Assembly (NCBI GenBank): GCA_032358255.1
Contig: JAULBX010031591.1
Span: 103,984 to 167,983 of the forward strand
Source of the DNA: Heterotrichella gracilis
Taxonomy: Eukaryota > Sar > Xanthophyceae > Tribonematales > Xanthonemataceae
DNA: 64,000 nt
Direction of reading: 5' to 3'
The notes beneath the pieces were generated by a model. The model did no database searches. It was given only the letters and a program-made list of their open reading frames with translations, and was not told the DNA's origin. This document shows, piece after piece, positions 11,891 to 22,800 of this stretch (position 1 is its first letter; every line of letters starts with the position of its first letter). The translations under genes were made by a program, and so were the position numbers.

Positions 11891-12781
11891 TTAGGCCTCA
11901 GCACCGGGCATGGACTTGATAATATCAGAGTCACCTGCAGAAAAAAATCAGTCAGTAACTGCATGGTAGACACCAAGGCCGCAGCGCGTGGACAGTTCAT
12001 TGAATGGAAAGAATAGCATGACGTCCCCTTACCTGCGTCAGTGATGGCCAGCACGCACACCCTGTGAAGCTTACCACAGGCAGTGCCCAGGTCCACGTTG
12101 TCTGCACACACAGCACAGGGTCGTAAACGTCGGGAAAATCATCCACTTAATATTGACTGGCATGCAGGAGGGTTTTTGAATTGCCCAACCATGCACAGGC
12201 AAGACAATCGTGTATCGTGCATGCTGGAAAAGCATGCCAACTGAAAACGGCTATGGTATCAAGAAGCAGCGCACTGCTATCCCGCAGTGTACAGATATGC
12301 ATTGAACGCCTGGCAGGGCGGTGTGACTGTGCAGGGTCAGGCACTTACTGCCGGAGTAGTGGTGCACGCCAGTCTTGGAAAGCATAGCGTAGTACTCAAT
12401 CTCCGACTTGCGGATGGGCGGGCAGTTGTTGCTGATGATCACCAGCTTGGCTGCAAACACACATCTTGCTCATGCCATACGCATGCATGGGTATGGTATG
12501 CAGGGCTGCAGGTTAAAACACCATCAGGCAAACATGACAACAGACTGCCTGCTCAAAGTGCAAAGCTCCCACCTTTGCCAGAGCGCAGGCACTTGAGGCT
12601 AGTCTTTGACCCCAAAGTGTACTTGCCACTCTTCATGACAAGAGCCAGGCGGGAGTTGATGTTCTCCTGGGACTTCTTCTACGCGAATAAGATGGTCTGC
12701 GTGTGAGTAAATGGCCACAAATGCGTGGAAAACGTGGAGAACTGTCGAGCAGCTACTTACTGCTTTCTTGGCGGTCACCAT
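11891..12781 (-). CDS. RPL30: 60S ribosomal protein L30 (eL30)
   Basis: Exons 12761-12781, 12573-12678, 12349-12450, 12033-12101 and 11891-11934 encode 113 residues, normal for eL30. The protein opens [20 protein letters not shown], then [74 protein letters not shown] and [10 protein letters not shown] at the C-terminus. These are hallmark eL30 segments, including the conserved NNCP loop. eL30 sits in the large subunit near the subunit interface. In yeast it regulates its own splicing, but nothing here shows that. The first coding exon holds only seven codons. The gene faces RPS25 across 372 bases, suggesting a shared promoter region. Confidence 0.97.
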
Positions 12782-13153
12782 CTTGACTAACGTTCCTCCT
12801 TCTTAGCCTGGAAGCACAACCCAAAGTCAGCTTAATACCAACATGTAGAGAGACAGAAGGGTCCGCTGCAAAGCACCTCACCTGTTGGCTCCAGAGGTTC
12901 GTGGAAGTGGGTTGGAAAGGGCGATTGGGGAGCCTGCAACTGTTCAAGTGCAAAACTTTTGGGGAGCCTGCAAACTGAGCTGAGCCGCCGCAGCGGCACA
13001 CTTCATCAGGGGGTAAAAGCAAATCAGCATGAACGAGCAAGTCTTTGTTGGCGGCCAGCACTCGTCGAAGTGCAATACTGCTTTATAAGCCCGTTCCGCC
13101 GCCCGGTTCTCCCTCTTTCAGTTCGTTGGATTGGAGCAGGAACAACCTCCACC
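12782..13153. promoter_or_regulatory. Bidirectional promoter region between RPL30 and RPS25
   Basis: 372 bases separate two divergent ribosomal-protein start codons, so one regulatory region probably drives both at balanced levels. On the plus strand a TATA-like TTTATAAG lies at 13082-13089, about 70 bases before the RPS25 ATG. No matching element for RPL30 is certain. Confidence 0.6.
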
Positions 13154-14088
13154 ATGGTACGACGCCGTTGGGTTGCGCGCCGACCCCCATGCCTCGCCCC
13201 CACTGTCTGACCCACCCCATCTCGTGCACCTGCAGGCTCCCAAGGAGCAAAAGTCGAAGGAGGCCAAGGCCATGGCCGCGGCCAACTCCAGCAAGGGCAA
13301 GAAGAAGGCAAGTGGAGCTTGACTTGCAGTTGATGCATCCTTTGTGGAGCTGTGTCGGTGTTTTGGGTATGCATGGTGTTGTGCTGACACTCGTGGGTTG
13401 TCCTGTACAGAAGTGGTCGAAGGGCAAGCTCAAGGAGAAGGTGAACAACCTGGTGCTCTTTGACAAGGTATGTCCAACTATCATCTGCATTGGCTGTGCT
13501 GTGGAGGTGCACGTGCAGGTGCCGTCACAATAGCCATACACACATCCACTCTTGCATATGCATGGGCTGCCCACTTCGATGCACACTTCTGGGCTTTGTG
13601 GGCATGGGTTGTTTCAAACTAGTACATTCACAGTTGGATGTTTGGGTGGTTGGGCAGCTCTGTATGAATTTTCACCTGGCAGCCACTCCATAACTGCATC
13701 TTTGCACCATGGAGTGACAGTTGATGGGTTTTGCCTGCAGCCCACATACGACAAGCTGTTGTCCGAGGTGCCCAAGTACAAGATGATCACCCCTTCAGTG
13801 CTGTCTGATAGGTTGAGGGTAAGTGGCGCATATGGCAGCATATGCATGGCACTGCTGTGGATTTTTTCAAGGTTTCATGCTGGTGGGTGCTGCGCATCAT
13901 ATGGTATGGTGCTCATACCTGAGCATGCCCTTATCTTACATCAATGCGTTTTGATTTAAATTTTGGTTCCGCAGATCAACGGCAGCTTGGCACGTGCTGC
14001 CATCAGGGAGTTGGTGGAGAAGAACTTGATTCGGTGTGTGGCCAAGCACTCCACACAGGAAATCTACACACGCGCCACCAACCAGTAA
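13154..14088 (+). CDS. RPS25: 40S ribosomal protein S25 (eS25)
   Basis: Exons 13154-13156, 13236-13307, 13411-13467, 13741-13818 and 13975-14088 encode 107 residues, normal for eS25. The first coding exon is the ATG alone; the intron begins GTACGA. The Lys/Ala-rich tail ([13 protein letters not shown], then [17 protein letters not shown]) leads into [40 protein letters not shown] and [18 protein letters not shown], the winged-helix core, ending EIYTRATNQ. eS25 lies in the head of the small subunit. The second intron uses a GC donor (AAG, then GCAAGT), a recognised minor class, needed to keep the frame. Its divergent partner is RPL30. Confidence 0.96.
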
Positions 14089-14111
14089 CTTTGTGCTGGA
14101 CAGTGGTTTCA

Positions 14112-14116
14112 TGTAA
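14112..14116 (+). promoter_or_regulatory. Putative TGTAA polyadenylation signal of RPS25
   Basis: TGTAA about 24 bases after the RPS25 stop, matching the chlorophyte signal. It would imply a very short 3' UTR. Confidence 0.5.
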
Positions 14117-14319
14117 CTGATTCCATCCCCTATGCGAGACCGTCTCGAGTGCCTCCTGCCGCAGTGGCACAACCCTTGAGTCTTTACCTCTGGTGGAGCA
14201 CACTATGGGTGTGTCCCCAGCAAACGCATGGATAGTTTGGAAGCGTTGGGCATGGGGAAGGGGCCATAGCCAAGGGGCACCTGGTTGGTTTGCATATATT
14301 TGCAAAGCTGCATGGATAT

Positions 14320-14353
14320 CCACCATCCATACCATCGATGGTATGGATGGTGG
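14320..14353. repeat. 34-bp perfect palindrome
   Basis: Two 17-base arms, CCACCATCCATACCATC and its exact reverse complement, meet with no spacer. It is about 230 bases past the RPS25 stop. It could extrude a cruciform or form a hairpin in RNA; role unknown. Confidence 0.9.
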
Positions 14354-15582
14354 CAAGGGCTACGGCAGTGTATGGCCATGCATGAGCGTGCATCTGCCGT
14401 TACCTGTAGGGGATTGCATCTTCGCAATAAGCGAGTGCACTGGGGGCTATGGGGCCTGATGCACCCTCTGAGGATCCACATAAAATCTATTGGGACAAGG
14501 ATGTGTCACTACAATACATGTGTGCATTGCAACCCTCCACAGATGCATAAATACCAGGCGGCAAGTAACCTGCCATCAGATGATTCTCACGAGACTTGGT
14601 AAAGCTACATCCACTTCTGATGCATTGTAGAGCATGCGTCACTGCTGTGGTGGGGCTGGAATTGCTGCCAGGACCTGGTGTAGCGTATGCCAGTTGGTGT
14701 CGTCCATCAACCCCCTGGGAGGCAACCTGAGCAGTACGACGTATATTTTTACAAAAAAAGTAGACTACAGCACACATATTCCTCTCAAGTGAAGACAATG
14801 CTGTCAACACGTTCGCCACTTTTGGTGGTGTGCAAAGACAGTGTGGTCACCACCACAGTCTGCGGCAGCACAATAGATAAATCCAACAGGTGCCTAGGCA
14901 CTTTCCAACAGTTGAACTAAGCAGGACCAATAATGTCGTGCAGAAGCAACTGCAAGACAGAAGAAAAGCTGTTGTCATATGTAGACCTCCTACAGGGAAA
15001 AAAGTAACATTTGTGCAAAACATCGCAGCCCCCCAGGTTAAACAAATTGCCTTCCATGCAATGCAAGACCACAAAACCCCCCTAGTGAAGCAACACACAC
15101 TACCTAGTGAAGCAATACACAAGAAACTTTATTCACCCACTCGTAAAACACACAGAGCCTTTCAAAATGGCCACCACCCAAGCTGAAACACAGACGCGGT
15201 GCGCGTGCAGTGTTTGCAGAGTACGTTTGAAAAGGTACCACCGAGGACTGGCAGTGTGCCCGTGGGTAAAAGCCTGCAAGGCGGTACAAAACAGTGGCAA
15301 ACTCTTGACAGTGACAGCACCTCAAGTTCATGGCTTACCAAGCGGCGAGCTACAGGGGGCAGGCAACATATCAGCCGCCTGCCAGCCAGCAAAACGCAAA
15401 AATCCAGACACAGGAACAAGCTCTAAGTACACAACTGTGCAGTGACAAGTGCCCTACAATACCCAAATGCTCCGCAAGCGCTCTCTCAAAGCAGTTCTCC
15501 TGACATGTGTACATGCCATGCCGTGCTATAGTAACTATCGTTGAAAGGGTTCCAGACACCGGATGAAGCCAGCATATCAGCC

Positions 15583-17553
15583 CTACACCGACTCATTGAG
15601 GCGCCTTGAGGGCACCAGCACGCCCGCACGCATGCGCGTCGCATACTTGCCCTTTGACTTCCCGTTCACGCTCAGGTTGAGCAAGATGTTGGCCACCTCC
15701 GCCATCTCCGTGGGCTCGTCGGTGTCCATCTCCATGGGACCAGCAAACAGCTCCTCCTCATCCAGCAGCGCGTCCTCCGAGCTGTGCCCATGGCTGCCCG
15801 AGCTCATCCCCGAGGCAGTGGGCGCAGGGGGCCCCATGAGGAGCGCGGACTGGTCCCCATACACCTCGGGAGTGGCTGGGCCCTCGGGGAGGCTGGGCAG
15901 CCTGTCCCGCCCGATCAGCCCCTCCTGCAGCGACCCCCTGCCATCCGCCAGCAAGTGTGCGGCCTCGTGGTCCCCCAGGCCCATGTCCTGGGCGCTGGTG
16001 ATGGGCTCGCCCCGCGCCAGGGCCTGCAGCTGCGCGTGGAAGCTCTGCGGTATGCTCCGCAGCATGGTCTCGGTGACCTCCGGCGTGAAGTTGCAGATGG
16101 CGCTGGTGCCGCGTATCCTGCGGGCCGCCGCGTCGTACGCCAGCGCCGCTTCCTCGGCGGTGTCAAAGGTGCCCAGCCACAACCTGGAAGCACAACGTGA
16201 GCAATAGTCAGCAGCTGGTAAAACGTCACAGCAACCCCATCCAGGGTTGACACCTGTAATTGGACGTGTGCCTCGCAGCAAAACAGCAGAAGCAGCAGCA
16301 AACAGCACCGTGCAGGTACCGTGCACCTTGCGGTGATATGCTAGAAAACAGCCCCACACATGCTCACCTGCAGCCCTTTGTAGGGTCCCGGATCTCGGCC
16401 GCAAACTTGCCCCACGGCCGCTGCCTCACCCCCCTGTACTTCACTGCCCCGACCTTGGAGCTCAGGGGCGCAGGCGGCTTTGGGGCGCTGCTTGACCCGC
16501 TGCTGCGCTTGGTGACCCCAGACGAGGCGGCTCCCAGGGATGGCGATGCCTTCTTCCCAAAGGACCTTGATAGCTGGGAGGACAGGCTGCCCACGCTCAG
16601 CTTCCTTGTGAAGGGCACATCCACTGGCGCAGACCTGGCAAAGTCGTCCTGCAAGGCGCACAGTTGGGTTGGCTTAGCTGCAGTGCCTGCTTGCAAGGCG
16701 CAGAGTTGGGTTGTCTCAGCTGCAGCGCCCCACTTGCAGGCATGATTGCCTGGGCATTGTCTCATTCCACACTCAATTGGGTAGCTGAGCCGCCATTGTT
16801 CAAAAAATAGGTGCTCTCAACCTTGCACCCCTTCAGGCGGTGCCCTACCTGTACACGCCCAGCGTTGTTGGATGTCCTGAGCACGCGCACACCGGGCCCT
16901 GGCAGGGATGCATTGGAGGGCAATGAGCCAGAACCAGGGGTAGGCACTGAAGATGGAATGAACAGGGGGGCGATGGTGAGGCTTGGGGAGGCGCCCAGCA
17001 CCCGAGGCGTGGACCCAGCCACTGAGCTTGAAAATGAAGCTGCCACCAGGCCTGTGAAGTTGCTCTGTATTGAGCCTGAGTAGTCTACAGAGGTGCGGCC
17101 GACCTGGGCCCCGTTGCTAGCCACGACGACCACCGGCGCGGGGGAGGGTATGTTGACTGGGACAGATGGGCTGCAGGATGCAGCTTTCGAATATTCAGCG
17201 TGACTCTCCTCCTTCACGCCAGTTCCTGCGTCAACAAGGTGTGTGGTAAGGATTCCTTAGAAATTGCTTGCGAGGAGCACGTGGGCACCTAAGCAATTAA
17301 AGCCCGCGGCTAGTGAGGGACCTTCGCCGTACTTCCTTGCCATTACCGAAGGGCAAGCGAAATGTGCATGGCATGGGGACAGGCGGGAATGGCCCACGTG
17401 CGTACACATGTGCCGTCGCGAACGTGGCATCTCACTGACTAAACCAGCGCCCGGCGTACCTTTGAATAGCTGCAGGCCTCCGACGTCCAAGCTGCTGATG
17501 CGAAATACCGGTTCAGGCCCCAGTTGGCTAGAGCTCTCCAGGTCAGCCATCAT
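15583..17553 (-). CDS. AP2/ERF-domain transcription factor
   Basis: Exons 17460-17553, 16849-17225, 16368-16648 and 15583-16183 encode 450 residues. One AP2 domain covers about residues 224-281: [20 protein letters not shown], then [20 protein letters not shown] and [17 protein letters not shown]. These carry the YRG and WLG elements of the three-stranded DNA-binding sheet and the amphipathic helix; the domain is split by an intron. The N-terminal half is Ser/Pro/Val-rich with a basic stretch ([19 protein letters not shown]). The C-terminal half is acidic ([17 protein letters not shown]), a plausible activation region. A nuclear regulator binding GCC-box-like sites is expected from the family; its targets are unknown. 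ATG codons at 17553 and 17550 are both possible starts. Confidence 0.92.
16649..16745 (-). repeat. Tandem duplication of an acceptor region in an AP2/ERF intron
   Basis: Two units of about 38 bases, each ending in GCGCCTTGCA, immediately precede the exon that starts at 16648 on the minus strand. A further TTGCAGG-type match sits before them. The 3' splice region was evidently copied upstream. Confidence 0.6.
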
Positions 17554-19854
17554 GGCAACTTTTCAGTCTGAGAACAGCCCGTTCGGCGCTAGAAAGGCTG
17601 CATTCCACGCAGACGGAAAGCCACTACCCAGTCCTGCGCAAACCGCTGTTGATGACGGCACGCTGATGCCCAACAAGAGGCTGTGCTGCACACGCCAGCT
17701 GTGTGACCGTTACAACCCAACCCAGGATCTGCCACGAAGCAGACTGCGTCTACCGCAACGGGCCCAAAATGCCAGGGCTCGGCTACAACGCGCAGCCAGC
17801 GGGATACAGAACGAGTCGCGCAGCCTGTTTGGAGGGCTAGGTAGGCAGAATAAACGTGTGCGTTGAATGGCTCGCCACCGCGCAGCGGAGGGCACAGACC
17901 GGCAGACTGGAGCACAATGTGCAATGCAGGACGACAGCACTACGGAAAACGTTGGCCCGAAACGAAGCCGAGACACTGTTATGAGCAGCGATGGTATGAG
18001 GCTGAGCCAAGGAAGCGGCACCTTTGTACCGATAAGCGTTTGATACAGTAGGCCTCTATTTTCAAATCTGACGAGGCAGCTTTCAATCCTACGACATCGC
18101 AATCCCCATCCCCATCACCCCCACCTCACCAGAAAAAATGCAGTTGGCCACCACCCCTAAAATAGTAGCCATATTTGAGCCATGGCCTGGTCTCACCTCT
18201 GATCAGGTGGTATCTCCAGTAGGTCTAATGTCAACAAACAGTGCTAGTCGCCAGTAGCAACTTTGCAAAAGAGCAGGCATTGGGCGTGTGACACATAATG
18301 GATGGCACCATGATGCGGGGCGAATTGCAAGGGTGACACCTTCAGTGGAAGCCAGCTGCATGATGCCATGGCATCCCATTATGGGGAACCCGGGGTGAAA
18401 GCACCTGTATGGTTCGTGTTCAATGCCAACCTGCAGACCCGGCGGTAGGTAGGCTTGGTGTGGTATGGCCTTGTGTTGGCTGCCGCCTTGTGCTGGGCTC
18501 GTGAGTGACATTTGAATGCATAGCGGCACACATATGGTCGTTCCGGCAAGCAAGGGTGCCCAATGGGTTGAATCGTGGGATCGTGGCCATAGCAGCTGGA
18601 CGCCTGATCAAACCATCTGCTACCGCTGTGGCCACTGACTTCAGCCATTGGCGTCTACTAGAGTGACATACTGCCCTCAAGCCCAAATTCGAGTGACGGA
18701 AGCTCCAGCGTATGAATCAGTCACTGGGTGGTTATTGCAACACGCTTGCGTACGAAGCACCATGCTCCAGCATTCTGCCGGGTCCTCTCCACACTGCCCC
18801 ACACAGGTCCAAGTACACTTTCCGCATGGCATTGCTTCACAAGGGCATCACTGCTCAAGGGTGTACCGTATGCCAGCGTTCCTCAAACTGGGCACCAGTC
18901 CAAGTTGGCTGCACCACACATATACAGCGAGTGCAGCCAGGGCCCAGGGCACTCAGGGTAGGGTGCTGCTAAAGTGTCCTTGCAGCTGTTAATACCAAGG
19001 GGTACAGAGGGCAGTTTGGTCAGGACACAATCAAACAAAATACAATGGTGTCACATCCCCTCCCACCTCACCCACCCACACTGCTCAAATGCAACAAACA
19101 AGCAGTTTGCTGTTGCTCCACCATCCTCCTCATATGCTAGCGCCGGGTCCTAAGTCAACACGTACCGACACTGTCGCAACCATCCCTCCCCGCATAGCTC
19201 AATATATTCTGCACAGTAGCCAGGCGAGCAACAAGGTGACCTGTCCTGTCCTGAAGTGCAAGACCCTGTACAGGTTGAGCACCCACCACTGGGATCCCCA
19301 TACTATCACGCACAGCACTGCAGCGACGATGACTCTCCAAAGGACGTGTGCATCTGCCAATGGACGTGTGTGCTGCTCAAGTACACTTGAAACAGCGTGT
19401 GCCTCGCCTTGTGTCAGCACACGCCAGACACCGTAACAGTTGAAGATGCATGCATGCAAATATAAGTGACCAACCCACAGCAAAGCTGAGAGTGTTGACC
19501 AACTAGCAACCCACAATCAAAGGCAGAATTCTGCACGGCCTCGCTCAGGCGCTTTGCTTTGCCCGAAAGCACCACCCCTCAGCTGACTGCCCTGAAAACA
19601 GACTGGACTTGGCAGCAAGCGCATATATACGAGCGTCCACAGTATTTGTGCAAAGCGGAGTGCTAACGTTAACAGGGTGATATCAGTGTCTGGTGTGCTG
19701 TGCCCTTTGCACAGTTGCGACAGGAGTACGGTATTTTATGTTGCTTACCTTCCTAGCGACGTATCGTGCATGGTGACGAACGTTGGTGGCAGCGCTTAAA
19801 GCGCATGCCCGAGCCGTATAGCACCGTATAGCTCTGTAATACCAAGGTAGCAAC
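17554..19854. promoter_or_regulatory. Divergent intergenic region between AP2/ERF and GEN1-like genes
   Basis: 2.3 kb between outward-facing genes, expected to hold both promoters. An open frame on the plus strand begins at 17552, overlapping the AP2/ERF start codon in antisense, and runs to 17866. After one stop the same frame reopens to about 18043. It is basic and matches no family I recognise. The remainder shows no coding signal. Confidence 0.45.
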
Positions 19855-22800
19855 ATGGGGATAACTGGGCTGTGGAAGCTGCTACAGTCCGAGCAGCTGG
19901 TCCAAACGCTGCATGCCGAGCAGTTTGACAACATCGTCGAGGAGGTAGAGGGAGGGGTGGTGGCTGTGGACGTGTCCCAATGGATATGCCAGGCGAACAA
20001 CCAACAGGCCCTGGTGTCTCTGGAGACTTTCTCCTCTCCCTCGTCACGAGCACTCAAGGTGGCTTTCGAGCGGGTAGGTGCAGTCAATATGCATGCATAC
20101 ACACATGCATAAGTCAACCACGGGAGATGGTCAGACAATCTGCTAGTATTCACTCCTTGAAGTGGTGAATCGTTGCTTTGATTGGATTGAGTTCAACCTG
20201 GACAATAATATGTGCCTCTGTAGGCGGTCAACTGGGTGCGGTTCGGCTGCCTGCCCATTGCAGTGCTGGAGGGAGAGACGCCGCAAGCAAAGCTGCAGAC
20301 TCTCAGGCGCAGGTAAGAGACAAGTGCTCATTTTCATTCACTCACACAAGCAAATGACTGCACCCATTGCATGCTCGGTTCCGGCGCCGGCATGCGACCA
20401 CAGCATGCACAGCGTGCAAAGCACCTCTGTGGGGCACCAGGCGTGAGGAAGGGAGCGTTGTCATCCATCCATTGCTTCATCTGGATGACCATTGGTGTGC
20501 AGGGTCCAGACGCTACATGGCGTGGAGGGTGGTGGTGGTGGCTGCCACTCGTTCAACCAGGCTGCACTGTCCATTGGGGAGCTCTTTGAAGCACTGGTAG
20601 GGCCAAACATAAAATAAATAAAATCAAAGAAACAAAGAAGAGAATGTTATTAAATTAAATGAATATATGATCATGCTTCTCATCTCAAAGGGGCAAATAC
20701 CTCCCTTTGCTTCCTGAGAATCCCATTTATTGGGCGCTGGATCTGACACGTGGACCTCACACCTGCATCCCACCTGATGCCCGCCGCCACCATTGTTCCC
20801 TCCGCACACTGCCCCTGCATGCCAGGATGCACCCCATGTGCACCTCTGTCCAGTACCCAGCATCCCCCCCAAACCCTAACTCCCTAAACCCTAAATGCCA
20901 TGCAGGGATTGCCGGTGCTTGCCGCTCCCGGGGAGGCGGAGGCAGCATGTGCATCCCTGAACCAGCGGGGTCACGCCAGCGCCTGCGCCACAAGCGACGC
21001 CGACGTGCTGCTGTTTGGTGCGGAGAGGTGCTACCACACTGTCAGGCTGCAGGTAAATATCTGCATTCCAGCATTGAGCCAGATTACCATACCGGGGGGT
21101 GCCCTCATTCCAGTCCAAGAGCCAAACCTGGTGCGCCGCGCTAAACCCTAAACTCGGGGCTTGAATGCACCTCGCTTTGAGGCATGCGTGTCACTGGTTT
21201 TTGAATGCATCTGCCACCCCGAATCATTCCACCCACCCCACCCTACCCCCTCCTGGTGAATGAAAGAGATGGTCATAAAGGTGAGGAAAAGCACTACATT
21301 CTTTGGTAAAATCTACTCCCTACCCCAAAAGCACTCCAACTCACACCAAAAATTACAGCAACTATACCCACAACAACACGCCCCCCACCCCACACCCCAG
21401 GTGAACGAAAGGAAGCACTGTGAGATGGCCATAGTTGACATGGCCCACGTGCGCCAGACAATGGCGTGCGGCATTGCCAGGGGAGGGGAGGCAGCCCTCA
21501 CCGTGTGGGCGCTGCTGGCGGGTGGGGACTACAACATGCAGGGGGCGCAGAATGTGGGGGGTGCGGGGGCCACACGGGTCATCCGCCACCTGCTCAAGGG
21601 GAAACAGGTGTGCGGGGTGTACTTTTTGTTAGGGTCTTCCATTTGGTTAGGTTTTTCTTACCGCCACATCAATTCTATGCAAAATCACTGCAATTGCTAC
21701 GAGGGGTGGGCCGTACTTCTTTTCTAACATGGCTACCCGTCGCGGCCCCTCCCCTTGCATAACCGACCTGTGCTCCCCTAATATAAAATGCTTGGAAAAG
21801 AATATACGTATTTAATAACATGTCATTATTTCTAACAAATCAAGATTTGCTGACCTGCTTGTGCCCTCCCCTTTGCCTCATCAGGACGACTCCTCCCTGC
21901 TTGATGACCTGGCTGTGCTCTTGGCCACACCCCTGGATGCATCGCTAGAAGCAATCACAAACTGCACGGGGTGCCAAAGGTAATGGGCAGTGCGACAGCC
22001 CTAGGTGCATGCAGCGTTGCCGCAATGTCGTTGCATTGAAACCCTAGGTGTAGAACCTTGCGTGGACATGGCTGGCTGGTGCACAATGCATGTAAGGGGG
22101 ACTATCGATCTGGCTGTTCTGCTGGGACACATGTAATTACCTAGATAAAGAACCTAGATTAAGTACCTGGAGTAATTGAAGCTGACGTGTACTTAACTTT
22201 CTCTGTATGACCCCTGCGCTTGTCAGGAGGGTGGGGTGGTGTGGCGAGCACGTGTGGCGCGGTGTGGCATGTGGGGATGGGGCACGCAAGGGGGATAAAA
22301 CACGTTTACCCTTTGTGCAGGTGCCGCCACGAGGGGTGCCGCAAGGGCAAGATCAAGCAACACTCCTCGCGCAACATCTGCCTGCAGTGCCCGCCTGGCG
22401 CGCAGGATGACCGGTGCCAGGACCGAACACAGGTGCGGGTGTATAGGGTTTAGGGTTTGGTGGGTGCGGCGCAGGAGGACCGACCGGTGCGAAGATCGAA
22501 CACAGTGTGTAAGGCTTAGGGTTTGGTGTATGTATTAGGGTGTATTGCTTGGTGTGTTGAAGGCTGAGGGCTTGGTGTTGGTATTGCGCAGGAGGAATGT
22601 GGGTGCGCCTTCCACCGCCTCTCAGAGGAGCGCCACGTGGCGGCGGTGCTGCGGCGGATCGAGAACACCCTAGGGTTTGCGCAGGCGTCCCGCGAAGCCC
22701 TAGCCACCTACGTGTCACAGACAGAGAGGGCCAGGGGGTGTGTGAGGGAGTGGGCGAGGGGGGCGGGGCTGGGTCCAGGGGAGAAGCCGCGCTGGTAAGT

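Larger units (their letters stand above)
14089..15582. other. Convergent intergenic region between RPS25 and the AP2/ERF gene
   Basis: 1.5 kb with no recognisable coding sequence. It probably includes a long 3' UTR of the AP2/ERF gene on the right. A 34-base perfect palindrome (14320-14353) is its most distinct element. Confidence 0.55.
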
